From assembly GCF_051020985.1 (NCBI RefSeq), contig NC_135000.1:7337001-7401000 (forward strand): a DNA stretch of 64,000 nucleotides, in the 5' to 3' direction. Made by a program: the position numbers and the translations under genes. This stretch comes from Nomia melanderi (Eukaryota > Arthropoda > Insecta > Hymenoptera > Halictidae). How positions within the stretch are numbered: position 1 is the first letter of the stretch; the number at the start of each line of letters is the position of its first letter. Positions 22,181 to 34,760 of the stretch are shown here, one piece after another. Below the pieces are notes generated by a model, which was not told the origin of the DNA, ran no database searches, and was given only the letters and a program-made list of their open reading frames with translations.

Positions 22181-24000
22181 CGCGAGGCGCGCGCCGCAAG
22201 AAATCAAGCCTCTTTCCGCTGTAATTGCGCACTTCGGAAGCGGTCTCGATGCGCTACACTTTGCATTTCCAACCGACGCGGCAACTTTCTCGCTAGGCTT
22301 TGGTGGTCGTTTGCGATTTGACTTAGCCAAAAAAGTTGTTCAGGAACGATTGTATAATCAACAATAAAGGATTTTCTACGTTTATAGAATCGAAGAATTT
22401 TATTCTTTCACTATTGAAATTAATTAGAATTAATAATAGTTTCGATAGAACCAAAGTAACATGTCAATTGGAAAGAATAATACTATAAAATGACTGCAAA
22501 AATAATTTATTAGTATCATACAAAGATACCAATATTCAAAGATTAATATTTTACTCGTTCAAATTTAACTTTCATACCGATATATCTTATCGATTAGTGA
22601 TATAGTAATATTTCTTCTGTTTTTCGTTGTTTTTCAAATAAAATAATGAAGTAAACGAATAAAAAGTATTTCTATAGAAAAATTCCTTAGAGGAGAAAAT
22701 AGTGGAATATTTTCCTGCAGTTAAAAATAATAATTCTGCAACGGTGATAGTATTTTCCTCGATTCAGCATCGTATCAATGATCGTCGTGATCCTAGAAAT
22801 TTGTGTTTCATAATCGAAGAATCGATACAAATCGCTGGAAAACGTTCCGACAAAGCAGCAAATCGTTCGAACAAGAGGAATAGTTGCGTTAATGCGAAAT
22901 AATACGAAAACTTTCTCCGCGGTGTAATAAAAATAGCGGGTTCCACGCGAAACACGGAGGCAAGCGAATCGTAACACGCGTTTAAACCGATCGAATCGAT
23001 TTACATAAACCGCACTCGCACTCCCGGATTTATATAATCGGGTTATGCTGAAAGTGTAACAATGATAGTACCCGGATATCCGGATATTTTTGCCCTGAGA
23101 CGCATTTCCAGCTCGAAAAATGGGAAACACCTGCCGATGACCGGGTTGATTTTGACCCAAATAAACACATCTTGAAAATATTACGAAAAGGTGGCAAGAA
23201 AATAATGTGGCTCGTGTATTTCTATATATCTCTCAAACTTAACAAGAAATATGATCTATAAAAGCTTAATTAAAATCAAACTTCATTGATTAAAATTAAA
23301 ATTAATTTCCTGTTCCTTTCGAGAGATTCATTTTAATTTTAATTGATGAAGTTTGTTTTGAATTAATTATATAGAATATTATCCTCGGAATTAAAATGAA
23401 AAGTATTATTCTCGGCAGACCTACGATTCATTGTAACAAGTATTCCCTTTGTTGTCTCGAACTCATTCAGAACATCGAACACTACAGAAAGTCCGTTCGA
23501 ACGATCGATTAAAATAATGCATTGTAATTAATTCGTATCACGCAATGAAATTCTGCTCTCAAGCCAACAGAATAATGACATATTAATAAGGAAAATCGAT
23601 TGAATGAGAATGCATGTAAATGAGAATTTAACGATATTTCATACCCATCAAGTAATTATAGGCAATCTGCTCGATATACTTATAATTTAAGCCTTCTAAT
23701 AGAATACTTTTAACACTTCCCTATACTGTCAAGACAAAAATAGACAACGAAAGTTCGAGATTTTCCAATTACAAACCTTAATAGAATCTGCTTCCAATTA
23801 GTCCCTGAATTAATCTTCTACCACATTTTACATCACTGTAATAAATCTCTAAATACACCGAATAATTAAGTGAAATTTTCTTCTGCTAATTAATTTTTCA
23901 ATTAATTTTAAACCAGACTTTACGTCACTGTCATAAATCTTTCGCTAAATAGTTAATTATTCAATTCTGTTGAATGTAATATCCTGAATAATCAAATGAA
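22181..24000. other. Non-coding sequence, mixed composition
   Basis: GC-rich to 22320, then AT-rich. A 157-codon minus-strand open frame (22687..23160) has no recognisable domain and unusual composition (many Arg, Tyr, Phe), and I treat it as chance. Nothing else was recognised. Confidence 0.4.
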
Positions 24001-25560
24001 ATCCGCGACGTCCAAGCTGTTCGTCGTTTCTATTTGAATTTTCGGTTAATCCTCGCGTAAAGTTCACGTGAAAGGTTCGTACCCTAGCCCCGGGGAGCAT
24101 CTCGCCGGTAGAAAGAAGCGACACGACGATTAACGAGCAATAATATTCGATTGACGCGCGTTGTTTTGAGAAATTGTCACGCGACAGCCTTGTCCCGATT
24201 TTTCCGCGGCTAACCCGTTGGATTTTGCAACACGCTCGCCGGGGTCCCGTCTGAGGTTATCCGGGAGAAAAAAAAGAAGCACGCGACTGTATAATTTGCA
24301 AGTGAGTCGATCGTAGATCATTACACTCCATCATCGATCCACGATAAACGGGACCGTAGCATCGATCGTTTCCTTCGTTTATTATTCAGTCTCCATTTGA
24401 CTGTGATTTCGTTAGTGCAGTGGTCGGCCATATTGGTTTCGGCTGTTGATTTCTTAGGCGTCACTAATTTTCTTAATAATTAATAATAAAATAAGCTTCA
24501 TCGGGTGATTAAATAAATAAAATGATATAGTGAAGAATAAAAAGTAATAATAATGTTTCAAAGTTAATCAGATTCTCGACGAATGATAATGATCCTTCGA
24601 CTAATCAACGGATTTTCCATTTCATTCAGTCATTCTTCTCAGCCTCCATCATTAACTTGTTAAGTAGCGTGACGAGGCGATGAAAGAAATGGGATTTTTC
24701 AGAAATTTATTAAAATTCCGCGGCCGTTTCGAAAGAAAATGACGGTAACGCTTCCAAGAAAGCAGTCTGGTTTTCCTTGTTAGAGAACGCGTCACGAGCG
24801 TTTGCTGGAATTTTCGTTGCAACTTCTTTCCTCGCTGGAGATTCTATTACGTGCTCCGTTACGGCACGCCAGAACCGCCGTCGATTCGTTCCATTGGCGT
24901 CGGATCGCTTTCCGTGAAATCTCTCTCGTCGCTTTACGTGACCCGGGTTGGGAAATTCTTGCAAATGGATGTTGCTCGGAAACGGATCGCGTCTCTTCTT
25001 GCCTTTACGGCCTGTAAAAATCAGCGGAACACGAAGTTCCATAGAAGCAAATTGTAATTCGCAAATTATTCTCCGTTCACTGAAATACACCGCTCAACTT
25101 TCGTGCCGCTGGACTCTCGTGAATTCGTCTGTTTCATTTTCTTCGAAACGTTTCATCGTCGATTACGGCTTCATTTGAGCGCGAACACTTCAGGAGCCGT
25201 TCTTTGAACGCTTCGAGAGCATTCCGCGGCAAGATACAAGTTTCCTGGGATTTCTTAATTAAAACGAAGTTACTTGGTGATTCGAAATTAGCGATGAAAC
25301 TTCGGAAAAGATGTTTTATAGAATTATAACACGTCGAAATGGAAGAAATATGGAATTTCGTAATTTGTGTTACGAAGAGAGTAAAAAAACGTGGATATTC
25401 TTTCTCGAAAACATCCTTTTTCCTGATTTTATATGCAGAATGTTTCGAAAACACAGTTAAGAATGTTTAAATACATTGCAATCTGCGAAAGAAATATGTA
25501 AGAAGTTGATAAAGCGTTTAAAGATGTAGCAACTTTCAGTTACGAAACGTAAGGTCGCAG
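24001..25560. other. Alternating GC-rich patches (24000-24330, 24700-25240) and AT-rich sequence
   Basis: The second patch is open on several frames, including 126 codons on the minus strand (24710..25090) rich in Arg, Lys, Glu and Phe. No domain, signal sequence or splice pattern supports a protein. Confidence 0.35.
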
Positions 25561-26136
25561 TAATCCAATATGGCGTCCGTACAATCTAATTCCCAGTTGA
25601 AATCACCGCGCAGTGTATTTGCCAATCGAACAATTCAATTATGACTAATTCCTATGGAAAAAAAGCAGCTCGATTCAATGTAATTACACCGAGTTCCTTT
25701 AAATCTCTTAATTTACGTCAATTTTTAGACGGAAAGCGGTCGCTGACGGTTTTTGCGTATAGGTTAGGAGGCGGCCGCCATTGTTACGGCAATCGTTTCT
25801 CAATGACATTACGTGCGCGGACCGAGACAGAAAAAATGGAGCGACAAGGGGTTCGACACGTTCTTTTTCCTATGCGAGCGTAATCGCTTACCGATCGCTG
25901 TTTCTGTTCGCCTTGACGTCAAAGCGAATTGAATGACGTGACTGCCGTGATAATGGTTTTTTAAGTTCCGTTTTGGATCGCAGTCGCGGCCGATCGGTCG
26001 ATGAAAATTCAGTTCGGTATCCCTTGGCATAATTCCTACCATCCATTAACAAATTTAATAATCATCTTTAAGTCTTTCACTTCGTTATCCATAATATGAA
26101 CTTTTATATTCCTTTCTGTTCGATGTAATAATGTAT
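25561..26136. other. CpG-rich island
   Basis: GC-rich around 25720-26030, with opposing short open frames. No product was recognised. Confidence 0.35.
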
Positions 26137-26341
26137 TTAACCCTTTGCTTTGTAACAGCGTGTCAGACTCATGATATAAATGTGAGATATTTTAAATATA
26201 ATATTTCCCTAAAACGACATAAGAAATATAAGAAACGTTATGGCGTAAGATTAGTATAAGATTTCCCAATTTTAATTAGAGAAACTATAAAAATTACTTC
26301 GTATTGCTGATAGATTACAAAATTTTGACGCTAAGGGCTAG
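26137..26341 (-). mobile_element. Inverted-repeat element family A, reverse-oriented copy
   Basis: It begins TTAACCCTTTGC and ends gacgctaagggcta, an imperfect inverted pair. The reverse complement of its right half matches the left part of the element at 12600 (shared tgctgatagattacaaaa and actataaaaatta). It is more diverged than the other two copies. Confidence 0.78.
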
Positions 26342-27540
26342 TTGAAACTTACAAACGACACATTTATCGCCTCCGGAGAATGATTTGAAATTAATTAGCA
26401 ATGTCGCAGATTAAAAAATGGATGGTGTGCTCGGGTCTATCGATCATTTCAGGTTTACGCGGCATGTGTGCTCGCAATCTCGCGATTTGCGTTTCCACCC
26501 ACGTTCGTTCGTGGGCCGGTGAAACGTGACGAGGCACACGAATGCGGAGGACGCCGCGGATCGACAATATTTTCCGCGCGAGTAATTAATCACGGCTGTC
26601 GCGGTATCTACAGGTGCGAACAATGCCTGTCGAAAAATGACAATTGATAAACAACGAGGCTTCATCGGAAACATTTCACTGAAAAATGAAGAAGACGCGC
26701 GATTTCCGGTTTTGTTCAAGTGGGAAGTAAGTGTATATGATTCTCAGATAACATTTCTCTTCAAAAAAGACTATAAAGCGTAAAGATAACAGGAAAGCGA
26801 TATTTAATTTATATTCAAGAACAAGTAATTAATATTTCAATTTGTCAAATTCAATGTAAATGACACGATGTCGTAAGATAAACGGTTGATGATTGCTTTG
26901 TTCCGTATATTGCTGTTTTTCCTTTTACTCCGTAATAACGGGGCAAATCGATCCGCCATCTTGTCGGCGCGATCGGTATACAGTGTAATCGTTCGGAACA
27001 CGTTCAAATTTGCAACGAGCCGCGATTTCCAATAATATTTGACAACTTTCTACCGATTCCGTCCGTTCGCCGGGATTTACGAGCACGAATGAAAATTTAT
27101 GCGCCATTAAACCGCGAGTGTGTAACGCCGCGGTGCCGTTTTACGGTGTCCTTTTCGAACGATCCAGGAACGGACGCTTTGTTGTGAAAGCTGTACGTCA
27201 ATTCCGACTGACGACTGTATTTTACCGGGCCAATTTAAGGCCGAACGATTTTTCGAACTGCTACATAGAAACGTCCAGATTGAAATTGCAATGGTGATTG
27301 ATCGACGAACAATTCGGATCGATTGATTGCCGTGATTTGTTTGAACAAAGCGGCCGATCGTAAAATAATTGAAATGTGGATTTTATGTGGTGGATATTAT
27401 TTATTTTTGTACAGTTGATTTTCGAATGTTGGACATTTTGAGATTCTGTATGATAGATAGAAGAGTAATGAAATTTTGGTAGGTTTGGAGAATTGTAGAG
27501 GTATGATAAAATTAAGAATGTAATTAAAATTGTCCTCTGT
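26342..27540. other. GC-rich patches (26440-26720, 26930-27330) in AT-rich sequence
   Basis: Short open frames only, with none recognised. Confidence 0.35.
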
Positions 27541-27564
27541 TCTAATTTTTGTATATTATTATAG

Positions 27565-27855
27565 ATGACTATCTGTATCTGCACAAATATTTGTATACTG
27601 AAAGTTTTGAATAATTTTCTTTTATCAGATCAAATAATAGATAAAATAGAAAGAATATGTAACACTGTTTGGAAAATATTAATTAAGTTCGACGAGTGGA
27701 TTCATTTGGAGGGAGATACCTGTAGAAGTGTATTAGGCTTAACGTTCTACATGACGGAAGCGGTAATTTATAACAACTACAGAAGCGAGCCATTGGGGAG
27801 ATCAACGCCAGAACCAGCCATACTTTCTTCTAACACAAAAGAAACAGAATTCTAG
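27565..27855 (+). CDS. Isolated exon-like open frame, possible terminal exon of an unidentified transcript
   Basis: An ATG follows directly on a good splice acceptor context (ttgtatattattatag). It opens a 96-codon frame ending in TAG, inside DNA that is otherwise full of stops. The peptide looks protein-like (for example IHLEGDTCRSVLGLTFYMTE and VIYNNYRSEPLG) and is not low-complexity. I do not recognise a family. It could be the last coding exon of a gene whose other exons I cannot find, a lineage-specific small protein, a pseudogene remnant or chance. The frame strictly needs only an acceptor at its left end; no donor is required because it ends in a stop. Confidence 0.3.
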   Translation: MTICICTNICILKVLNNFLLSDQIIDKIERICNTVWKILIKFDEWIHLEGDTCRSVLGLTFYMTEAVIYNNYRSEPLGRSTPEPAILSSNTKETEF

Positions 27856-28353
27856 ATATCTTACAAACTGTACGCTCTGATTCTCCCAACGACGACCAAT
27901 TAAACCAAATATTGTATACGATACACAGAATGTGGACCTTCATGCATTTATAATTTCTGAAGACCTTCAACAGTCGTCAATATAGAAATTAACGTACAAT
28001 TTATTGTATATATTACTTTTCATTCGACGGAATTTACGAAGCAAGTTAAACATTTTTCAATGTCAGTTCTTGATATCACTATTAAAACGTGAGAAGAGGA
28101 AAGACATTCGAACTGTAATCTATATCATTTTAAATGTTAGATATTTTATGGTAATTTGACTGTTTTAGCCGTTCCATTAGAATCTCGATGCAAATTGATC
28201 CTTAAGTCAAAACCAAATTTATAGAGTGCAATTAAAATCGTAACGAAGTAGGTAATAAAGTCTATACACTACTCTCTTTATTGTTTCTGTTACAGCCATC
28301 GTTATTACTGTTGTCATTGTCGTTATTATCATTACTATTATTACTATTATCAC
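27856..28353. other. AT-rich non-coding sequence with a short ATT/GTT-rich microsatellite-like end
   Basis: A patch of attatt/actatt trinucleotides lies at about 28300-28350. Nothing else was recognised. Confidence 0.45.
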
Positions 28354-28592
28354 AACAGAAATTTATTTACCCAGTTACTCCTGCTCGGTACATGTTCGAA
28401 CGTCAGCAATCTTCAGATTTGATATCGTTAAAAATTTGAATTCGTTAATATTCAACGGAAAATTCTGCATTTCCCAATTGAAACATACATTCCACGCAAC
28501 AGAAATTTATTTACCCCTGCTCGGTACATGTTCGAACGTCAGCAATCTTCAAATCTGATATCGTTAAAAATCTGAATTCGTTAAAAAAAAGG
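28354..28592. repeat. Direct duplication, 144-bp offset
   Basis: The block aacagaaatttatttaccc followed by ctgctcggtacatgttcgaa and agcaatcttca occurs at 28354 and again at 28498, with few differences over about 90 bases. Confidence 0.92.
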
Positions 28593-29885
28593 TAGTAGTA
28601 GGCAAACGTCCCCTTCGACGGTGGACTCGTCGATAACGAGTAACACGTAATTCCTCTCTGTACCGAGGTCAACAGTTTGTTACGGGCACGATGATGTCCG
28701 AGGGGGTGCAAACACCGGGCCGGTTGATTGACTGGCCGACCGGCCGGCCCGGTCGCCGCGACGCACATTCAACGGCATACCTTCGACACGATAACAAGAA
28801 CAATCGAGTGCATTAAAAGTAATGGCACAACGATGATACTCTGTCGGTGCATTAACCGGTGTTCGCGCTGGCAAAGTCACGTCTCCTTCGGCCGCCGGCA
28901 CAAAAGAAAGACGGGGACAATTCAAACTTGCTCGCATTCACCAGTTGAAAAACATTGATCGCCAACCCTTGCGCATAAAGGGTTTCGGGGACTGCACAAC
29001 GACAGAGATGGAATTAATAAATGATTAACGTTTCAAGTGGACGTTAGTGTATTGCAATTTGCGTAGTGCTAAATGAATTTCTTTAATAATTTCTCAGAGA
29101 AACATTTGTTATCTATCTAATAATTGCAAAAAAGACATCAGGGGTCATTTGACTCGTCTGGTAGTTTTAGTGTTAATCTTCTTGTTCAGTTTGTGCTTTT
29201 CGCTTAGTTTATGTTTATTTCGTTTAATATCCTTGCGTTTCGTTCCATTTTCTTGTACTTTCATTTTCAGTTTCTTATCTCTTTCTGTACTTTATGATTT
29301 TCAGGGGAATTGAATTGTAATGCAGGTAGAGATATGAACTCGATTGTAATTGTTGTCCGTTTGGTTCTTTGGGTGTTGTTTTAAGAATAGAATTATGAAG
29401 GTAGACGTGAAATTTGGTAATCAGAAAGTTTGCGTCACCTTTTCGTAGCTCGTTAATTCGTCATGAATTGATTTCGGAGAAAGTATCGGGACGTTTTACA
29501 AAAATAGAAATCTATTCTGAAATGTCTCAAACTTTCATATGTAAAATTCAGATTCTCCCGATTATTCACTGTCGTCTCGAACATAATTCACTTCCTCCTT
29601 GCAGATGATCGGTTAATACAATAGAGTTTCGACATTTTTTAGAAAATTACATTATACACACATATACACACATTCTAGATAATTTCTCTTGTTACACAAG
29701 TAACGACTGAGTTTAAACAATTGCAGTGGATAGTAACTATTTCCAAATTGTTTGAAGACTTATACATTACACGAGTCTCCTTACAATTTATTTTTTAATC
29801 TAACGTATAAAAGAAAACTGAAAATTTCGAACTTCTACTATCTCGAACGACCATTCGTAACAATCTATAATAACAAACATATTTA
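28593..29885. other. GC-rich island (28600-28960) followed by AT-rich sequence with one element end
   Basis: The GC-rich part is CG-dense (ggccggttgattgactggcc near 28720), with overlapping short open frames. At 29158-29175 a lone right end of family B (ctggtagttttagtgttaa) can be read. No gene was recognised. Confidence 0.4.
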
Positions 29886-30103
29886 GAAACATTGAACAAC
29901 ATTTAATACGATTAATATGCAATTCCTATAAAAATCGTAAGAATAGATTATTTTCAGCTTCTTCAGACATTCATTATAGTACTGAAATGAATCTATTTAT
30001 TTTCAAAATCATTTCGAATATTCAATGCTTCGAAGATATCAATAATTGCTGAACAAAAAAATCGAAACCAGTCATTTTGATTGGTACGTAGTTCTAGTGT
30101 TAA
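29886..30103 (+). mobile_element. Inverted-repeat element family B, copy 2 (left end missing)
   Basis: Its interior matches 13400-13575 closely. The right end tacgtagttctagtgttaa is the inverse of the family B left end at 13376. Together the two copies define the whole element at about 225 bp. There is no coding capacity. Confidence 0.86.
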
Positions 30104-30810
30104 CCTCTCGCGCTGGAAAGACGTCCGACGCACGTCGAGACGTTTCTGTTTCAAAATGGTCAACGATGTCTTTCACACATTGACAATCCCGTTGCATTAC
30201 GCATATTAAACTCTTTCGAAATGTATCACTCTACATAAAATGATTAACAAACGGAGTTAATGTCCACACCCGCGTAAAATAGGTAAAAAAATTCATCGAG
30301 ACTTTGTTGAATCTCTAAATTCATTTCCAGCGCAAGTGGTTGAAATCAAGGAAACACCTCTGATAATGAACAATAAAAACAAAATAGATAATCTTCGCAG
30401 TTCGGAAAATTCGAGACACAATAACCCTCCCTGTTTCTCTCGTGCAGCAATAAAGAAGCTTCCTGTAATTTGTTAAATTGTCTATATGCCAGTGATAGAG
30501 TGAACGAGTTAGCAAGAGAGAGAGAGAAAGACAGGCAGACAAGAGAACAGCATCAGTGGTCTCGTTAAAACGTCAACTAACGTTTGTTTGCGATGCAAGA
30601 ATCCTCTTTAGGCGGCCGGGGAACGATGCTGCGCACGCGTTCCGGTGCGCCAGGCGAAACTAAACTCGATAAGCGATCTACGGGAAATCGAAAGTTCGGA
30701 AATCGAGCAAATAAAACCGGAGAACGGGAGCAGGAACGTGGCCGGGACGATTACGTCGCGGCTGGAGCGCTCCAACAATATCTAGCTTCTGTCTTTCCAT
30801 TTACTAGTTA
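30104..30810. other. Non-coding sequence with a GC-rich patch (30590-30780)
   Basis: A 75-codon plus-strand open frame (30584..30811) is Arg/Gly/Lys-rich without recognisable domain. An AG-rich run lies at 30515-30545. Confidence 0.35.
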
Positions 30811-31125
30811 ACTGCGTTTGACGAGTATACACGTCATCGAAACTTGTGCTGATTTTTTTCAACGATGAATTATTTACTTTGTTAGATGAACATGCAGTTC
30901 TTCCTTGTTTTGCTTTGGGTTCGATTAAAATATGTCTTAGATGCATTCGTCCAGTGTTTGACGAATATATACGTCATCAAAACTTCAAGTTGTGCTGATT
31001 TTTTTTCAACGATGAATTATTTACTTTGTTAGATGAACATGTAGTTCTTTGTTTTGCTTTGAGTTCGATTAAAATATGTCTTAGATGCATTCGTCCAGTG
31101 TTTGACGAGTATATACGTCATTCTT
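30811..31125. repeat. About 142-bp tandem repeat carrying a palindrome related to the 44-bp minisatellite
   Basis: The phrase tttgacgagtatacacgtca and close variants begin at 30817, 30957 and 31101 (offsets 140 and 144). The units share aacgatgaattatttacttt and ttagatgcattcgtccagtg. The core GACGAGTATA-ACGTC is the same near-palindrome as in the array at 6880..7390. Confidence 0.92.
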
Positions 31126-31637
31126 TGATTTTATTGTATTAAAAACGAGAGATTTTCTGAACTTTGATACTTATTAAATTGATTTAAATTTGTTGCTATT
31201 AATTTGATTTAATTGAAATAAATTTAATTTATTTTTTATTATCTCTGAGGTTATTTAATGTTTGTATACAGTAATTGTTTCGAACTTAGTATCATGAAAT
31301 TCATGGAGTTTGATTACTTTTTTAATAAAAGATCGGTGTAATTCTACCTAATAAGGTATTTCTTTCATTGCTTCTGATATTGTTAAATTAATAATTGATT
31401 ACTTGTTCGATGGCCTATAAATTAACTTGTTTTAATAGGCACATCATTTTTATATGCTAGTATATTGTTACTATAAATACTAGCATCAACTATTATTAAA
31501 AGAAATAAAATTTAAGCACCTCAATTACTACACGATAATCAAAATTAAGAAACATTATTCACACACTTGTAAACCTCCCAAATATCTACCAAACAAATTA
31601 TAAAACCACGAGATCATGAAATATTCAATAAACACTC
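31126..31637. other. AT-rich non-coding sequence
   Basis: Nothing was recognised. Confidence 0.5.
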
Positions 31638-31892
31638 TAAACACTAGTTCTACCAAGCATTCGACATAATTAACAAGCACATTTGCAAACCATAAAGCTA
31701 CATTAATTAGTTACACTAATTCTCCATACATTAGGTAACAGAAACTATTTCCAAATAATTTCAAACACTCAACACAATAAAAAACATAACGTTCAACATA
31801 TTCGAAATAATATCCAAATATCCGTATTTTTAATCGCAAAATAAGAAAATGAGAACCGGTTATTCTAACTATCACAGTAGTTCCACCGTTAA
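31638..31892 (+). mobile_element. Diverged family B inverted-repeat element, copy 3
   Basis: It begins taaacactagttctaccaag and ends with the inverse-like cagtagttccaccgttaa, 255 bases in all. The interior has drifted from copies 1 and 2 or belongs to a subfamily. Confidence 0.65.
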
Positions 31893-33655
31893 TAATTAGT
31901 TTAGTTTCTAAAAACCCTAATCATCGAATAGGTTGTCAACCGATATTCTACACACCTGTATCGTTCCACTAATGTCAATCAAACAAATGGGCGAGGTGTC
32001 GGTGAACGTGACTCAACAGGTGAAAAATCGAATACATCTTTGACACCCGATTTCGTAAAACGATATGCAAAATTGTTGAATAGCTGAACAGCCATAGGTT
32101 CGTCGCAGTGTCGTTACACCGGTGAAACTTCAGCCAGTCGACGCGTTCGATGCTCACAAACACGATCGTTCCCCGGTCTCAAGTAGCTCAAAACAATTGA
32201 GGCTCGCTTTTCAACGCGGCTCGGAGCAACGAACCGGGCTGCACAGAGCTGGCCATCGTTCAACTTAACCCTGGACACGCGCACGCACGTTTTTTTCCCC
32301 GAATTTCCATCGCCTTTTGCGATAAGAGAAACGAGCGTGCGTGTTCTACTAACTTCGATTTTCGGTTTCGAACGCTTTTTCTTTTTTGCAACGGACAATT
32401 AAGCTGATCGAGCGATTTCTCTGCTGGGAATCCTTCGATGGAATAATGTGGAATGTTAATATTCGATGAGATTTTCATGTGGGTAATTAGTTGATGTTAA
32501 TGTTAAATTGTGAATTTTGATGTATATAATTATTTGATAATGTTGAATTAGTTTTCGATCTATATGAATATTTTACGTTTTATATTAATATTCAATTTGG
32601 TTTGGATATGTTGGAATATTTGATAATAATGTTCAATTAGTTTTTTTATGTATATGAATATTTTATATTAATATTCAATTAAGTTTTTAATCTATATGAA
32701 TATTTGGTATTGATATTCAATTAGTTTGTGATGTATATTTGATGTTATTCAATTAGGTTCTTTATGTATATAATCATTTGTTAAATAATATTCAATATGA
32801 TATTGATGGTACTAATAATATTAGAGTAATGGTAAATATATATATAAGTAATTTACGCTGGTGAATGTTTAATAATATTTCAGAATTTTAGCATAATTTT
32901 ATGCAAGAACCTTATTAACTTGCTAATTAAGCGACTTGTAGACCGGGTATGTTTCATAGAAATATTTTTAGGTAAATATATTAAACAATTGGAAGTGAGT
33001 CAAAGATAAGGGAAAAATGATGAATATACTGGTCTTGGTTATTCAACAGGTTGAAGACTAGAAACTACAGCAGTCACCTATGTCCAGGTATACCAGTACA
33101 AGATTCCTATAAAATTTACGTTGAAAAAAGTAACAGTTCACCCCATAAAAATACAATTTCATTAACATCCTCTCCAATAATCAAGTTTCAAAATATTGCA
33201 CTGGAATTGAACTTAACATGAACTTAATATTCCAAGAATCTGAAAAAACCTATCAACCTTAACTATCACATATCATCCCATAAAAATAAAAACGTCACTC
33301 AATCTACCAGTACAGTCTACCGGTTTCCAAAAACAAAAATCAATTTTTATCTCGACAAGAACAACTTTTCCAACCCCAAAATCTCCAATAAAATAAAATA
33401 ATTAAACAGAAACTCATGTATCTCAAGAACAAATTTTCCCTAAGTCTCCAACAAACATACCAAAAAATCAAACTTCATCTCAACAAAAAATTTTCCCAGC
33501 CCCTAAGTCTCCAACAAAAAAACCAGATATACAAAATTTCGTGGTCCAAGATCACTGATAAACACTCGATATTAAACACAATAAAAAAACGAAAGAATTT
33601 CTTGGAGCTACTCGCGAAGAAAAGCAGCTCTGACCTTGGTTAGTTGAAATCCTCC
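31893..33655. other. GC-rich patch (32100-32410), then AT-rich weakly repetitive sequence
   Basis: From about 32440 to 32830 phrases like atattcaattagtttt and tatatgaatattt recur about every 50-60 bases. From 33110 to 33560 an A/C-rich block repeats caaaatctccaa-type phrases. No gene was recognised. Confidence 0.45.
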
Positions 33656-34140
33656 CTTAATCTCGCACGGAGGACAGCTTCCACGTGAGTCGACTTCCGG
33701 TCACCGTTGCTCCTCGAAGTTGGCTTGAACACTGAAGAAAACGTTTCGTTGCCCGGTCCCGCTGTTTTTATCGGTGTTCACCTGCACGTCCTCGGGTACC
33801 GGCGAGTCATCATCGTCGGGCAATGGGAAAACTCGGGAACACCGTGTATACTACGTGAACCGAGAAGGCGGCGGCCGTTCAACGTTACGCGGTGAAATGC
33901 TGGATTCGAACTGAACGCGGCGAGGTTCGAGGCTCCCGCTGCTAGACACACGCGACTCTCGGCGTGTCCCTCCATTCCCTCTCGCCGGGGCACTCGCCAA
34001 CCCTCCTCTTCCTCGCTTTTTCTTGCGCCTTCCGCGACCGCGAATTTCATTTTCACTCGCCATTTTTCGGCTTTTTCCTCTCGGCGAGCGACCGTAACTT
34101 GCCGAGCGATCGCTCGCGGATCGTGAACGGATGAATGTTC
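33656..34140. other. CpG-rich island
   Basis: A strongly GC-rich block with opposing open frames (up to 92 codons on the minus strand) of Arg/Glu/Ser-rich composition. It is a candidate promoter, enhancer or non-coding first exon; no protein was recognised. Confidence 0.4.
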
Positions 34141-34189
34141 AAGAAGGTTTTTTCGGGGATTCGTTGCGTGAGAAAGTGTTAGGATGTTG

Positions 34190-34760
34190 AGGTTTTCGAG
34201 GATTTTGAGGATTTTTTAGAGCTTCGACAGTTTCGGGGGTTTTGGGGGTTTATTGGTCTTTGGGTGGTTCGGGGTTTTTAAAGGTTCGAGGCCTTTGAGA
34301 CTTTCAAGATTTTTAATAGCTTTGAAGACTCAAGATTTTCGGGATTTTTAAAGACTTTCACAACCTTTGGAATTTTCAAGGTTCCGAAACCTTCGAAACT
34401 TCCAAGACTTCGAAAGACTTTCACAGGTTTTGGAACTTTCAAGGCTTTCGAAACCTTCAAAACTTCCAAGACTTTTAAAGTCTTTCAGAGCCTTTGGAAC
34501 TTTCGAGACTTTCCAGACCTTCGAAACTTCCAAGACTTTCAAGATCTTCAAAACTTTCAGGACTTTCAAGTTTTTCAAGATTTTCAAGATTTTCGAGATT
34601 TTCGAGATTTTTGAAGACTTTCACACCCTTTGGAATTTTCAGAGCTTTCCGAACCTTTAAAACTTCCAAGACTTCTAAAAATTTTCACAGCTTTTGAAAC
34701 TTCCAAGACTTTCAAGATCTCCAAATCTTTCGAGACTCGCGAGAATTCAAAACTTCCCAG
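34190..34760. repeat. Simple-sequence tract built on CTTTCAAGA / CTTCCAAGA
   Basis: Variants of aacttccaagactttcaaga are lined up for about 550 bases, with G/T-rich related sequence at the left. It is open on several frames of both strands because the short units rarely create stops. The resulting Lys/Ser/Phe-rich frames are artefacts. Confidence 0.9.

Noticed and set aside
22687..23160. 157-codon minus-strand frame
   Set aside because: No recognisable domain, odd composition and no splice context. Consistent with a chance frame next to GC-rich sequence.
34278..34697. Overlapping frames on both strands, 60-97 codons, Lys/Ser/Phe rich
   Set aside because: Artefacts of the CTTTCAAGA simple-sequence tract, which rarely forms stops.
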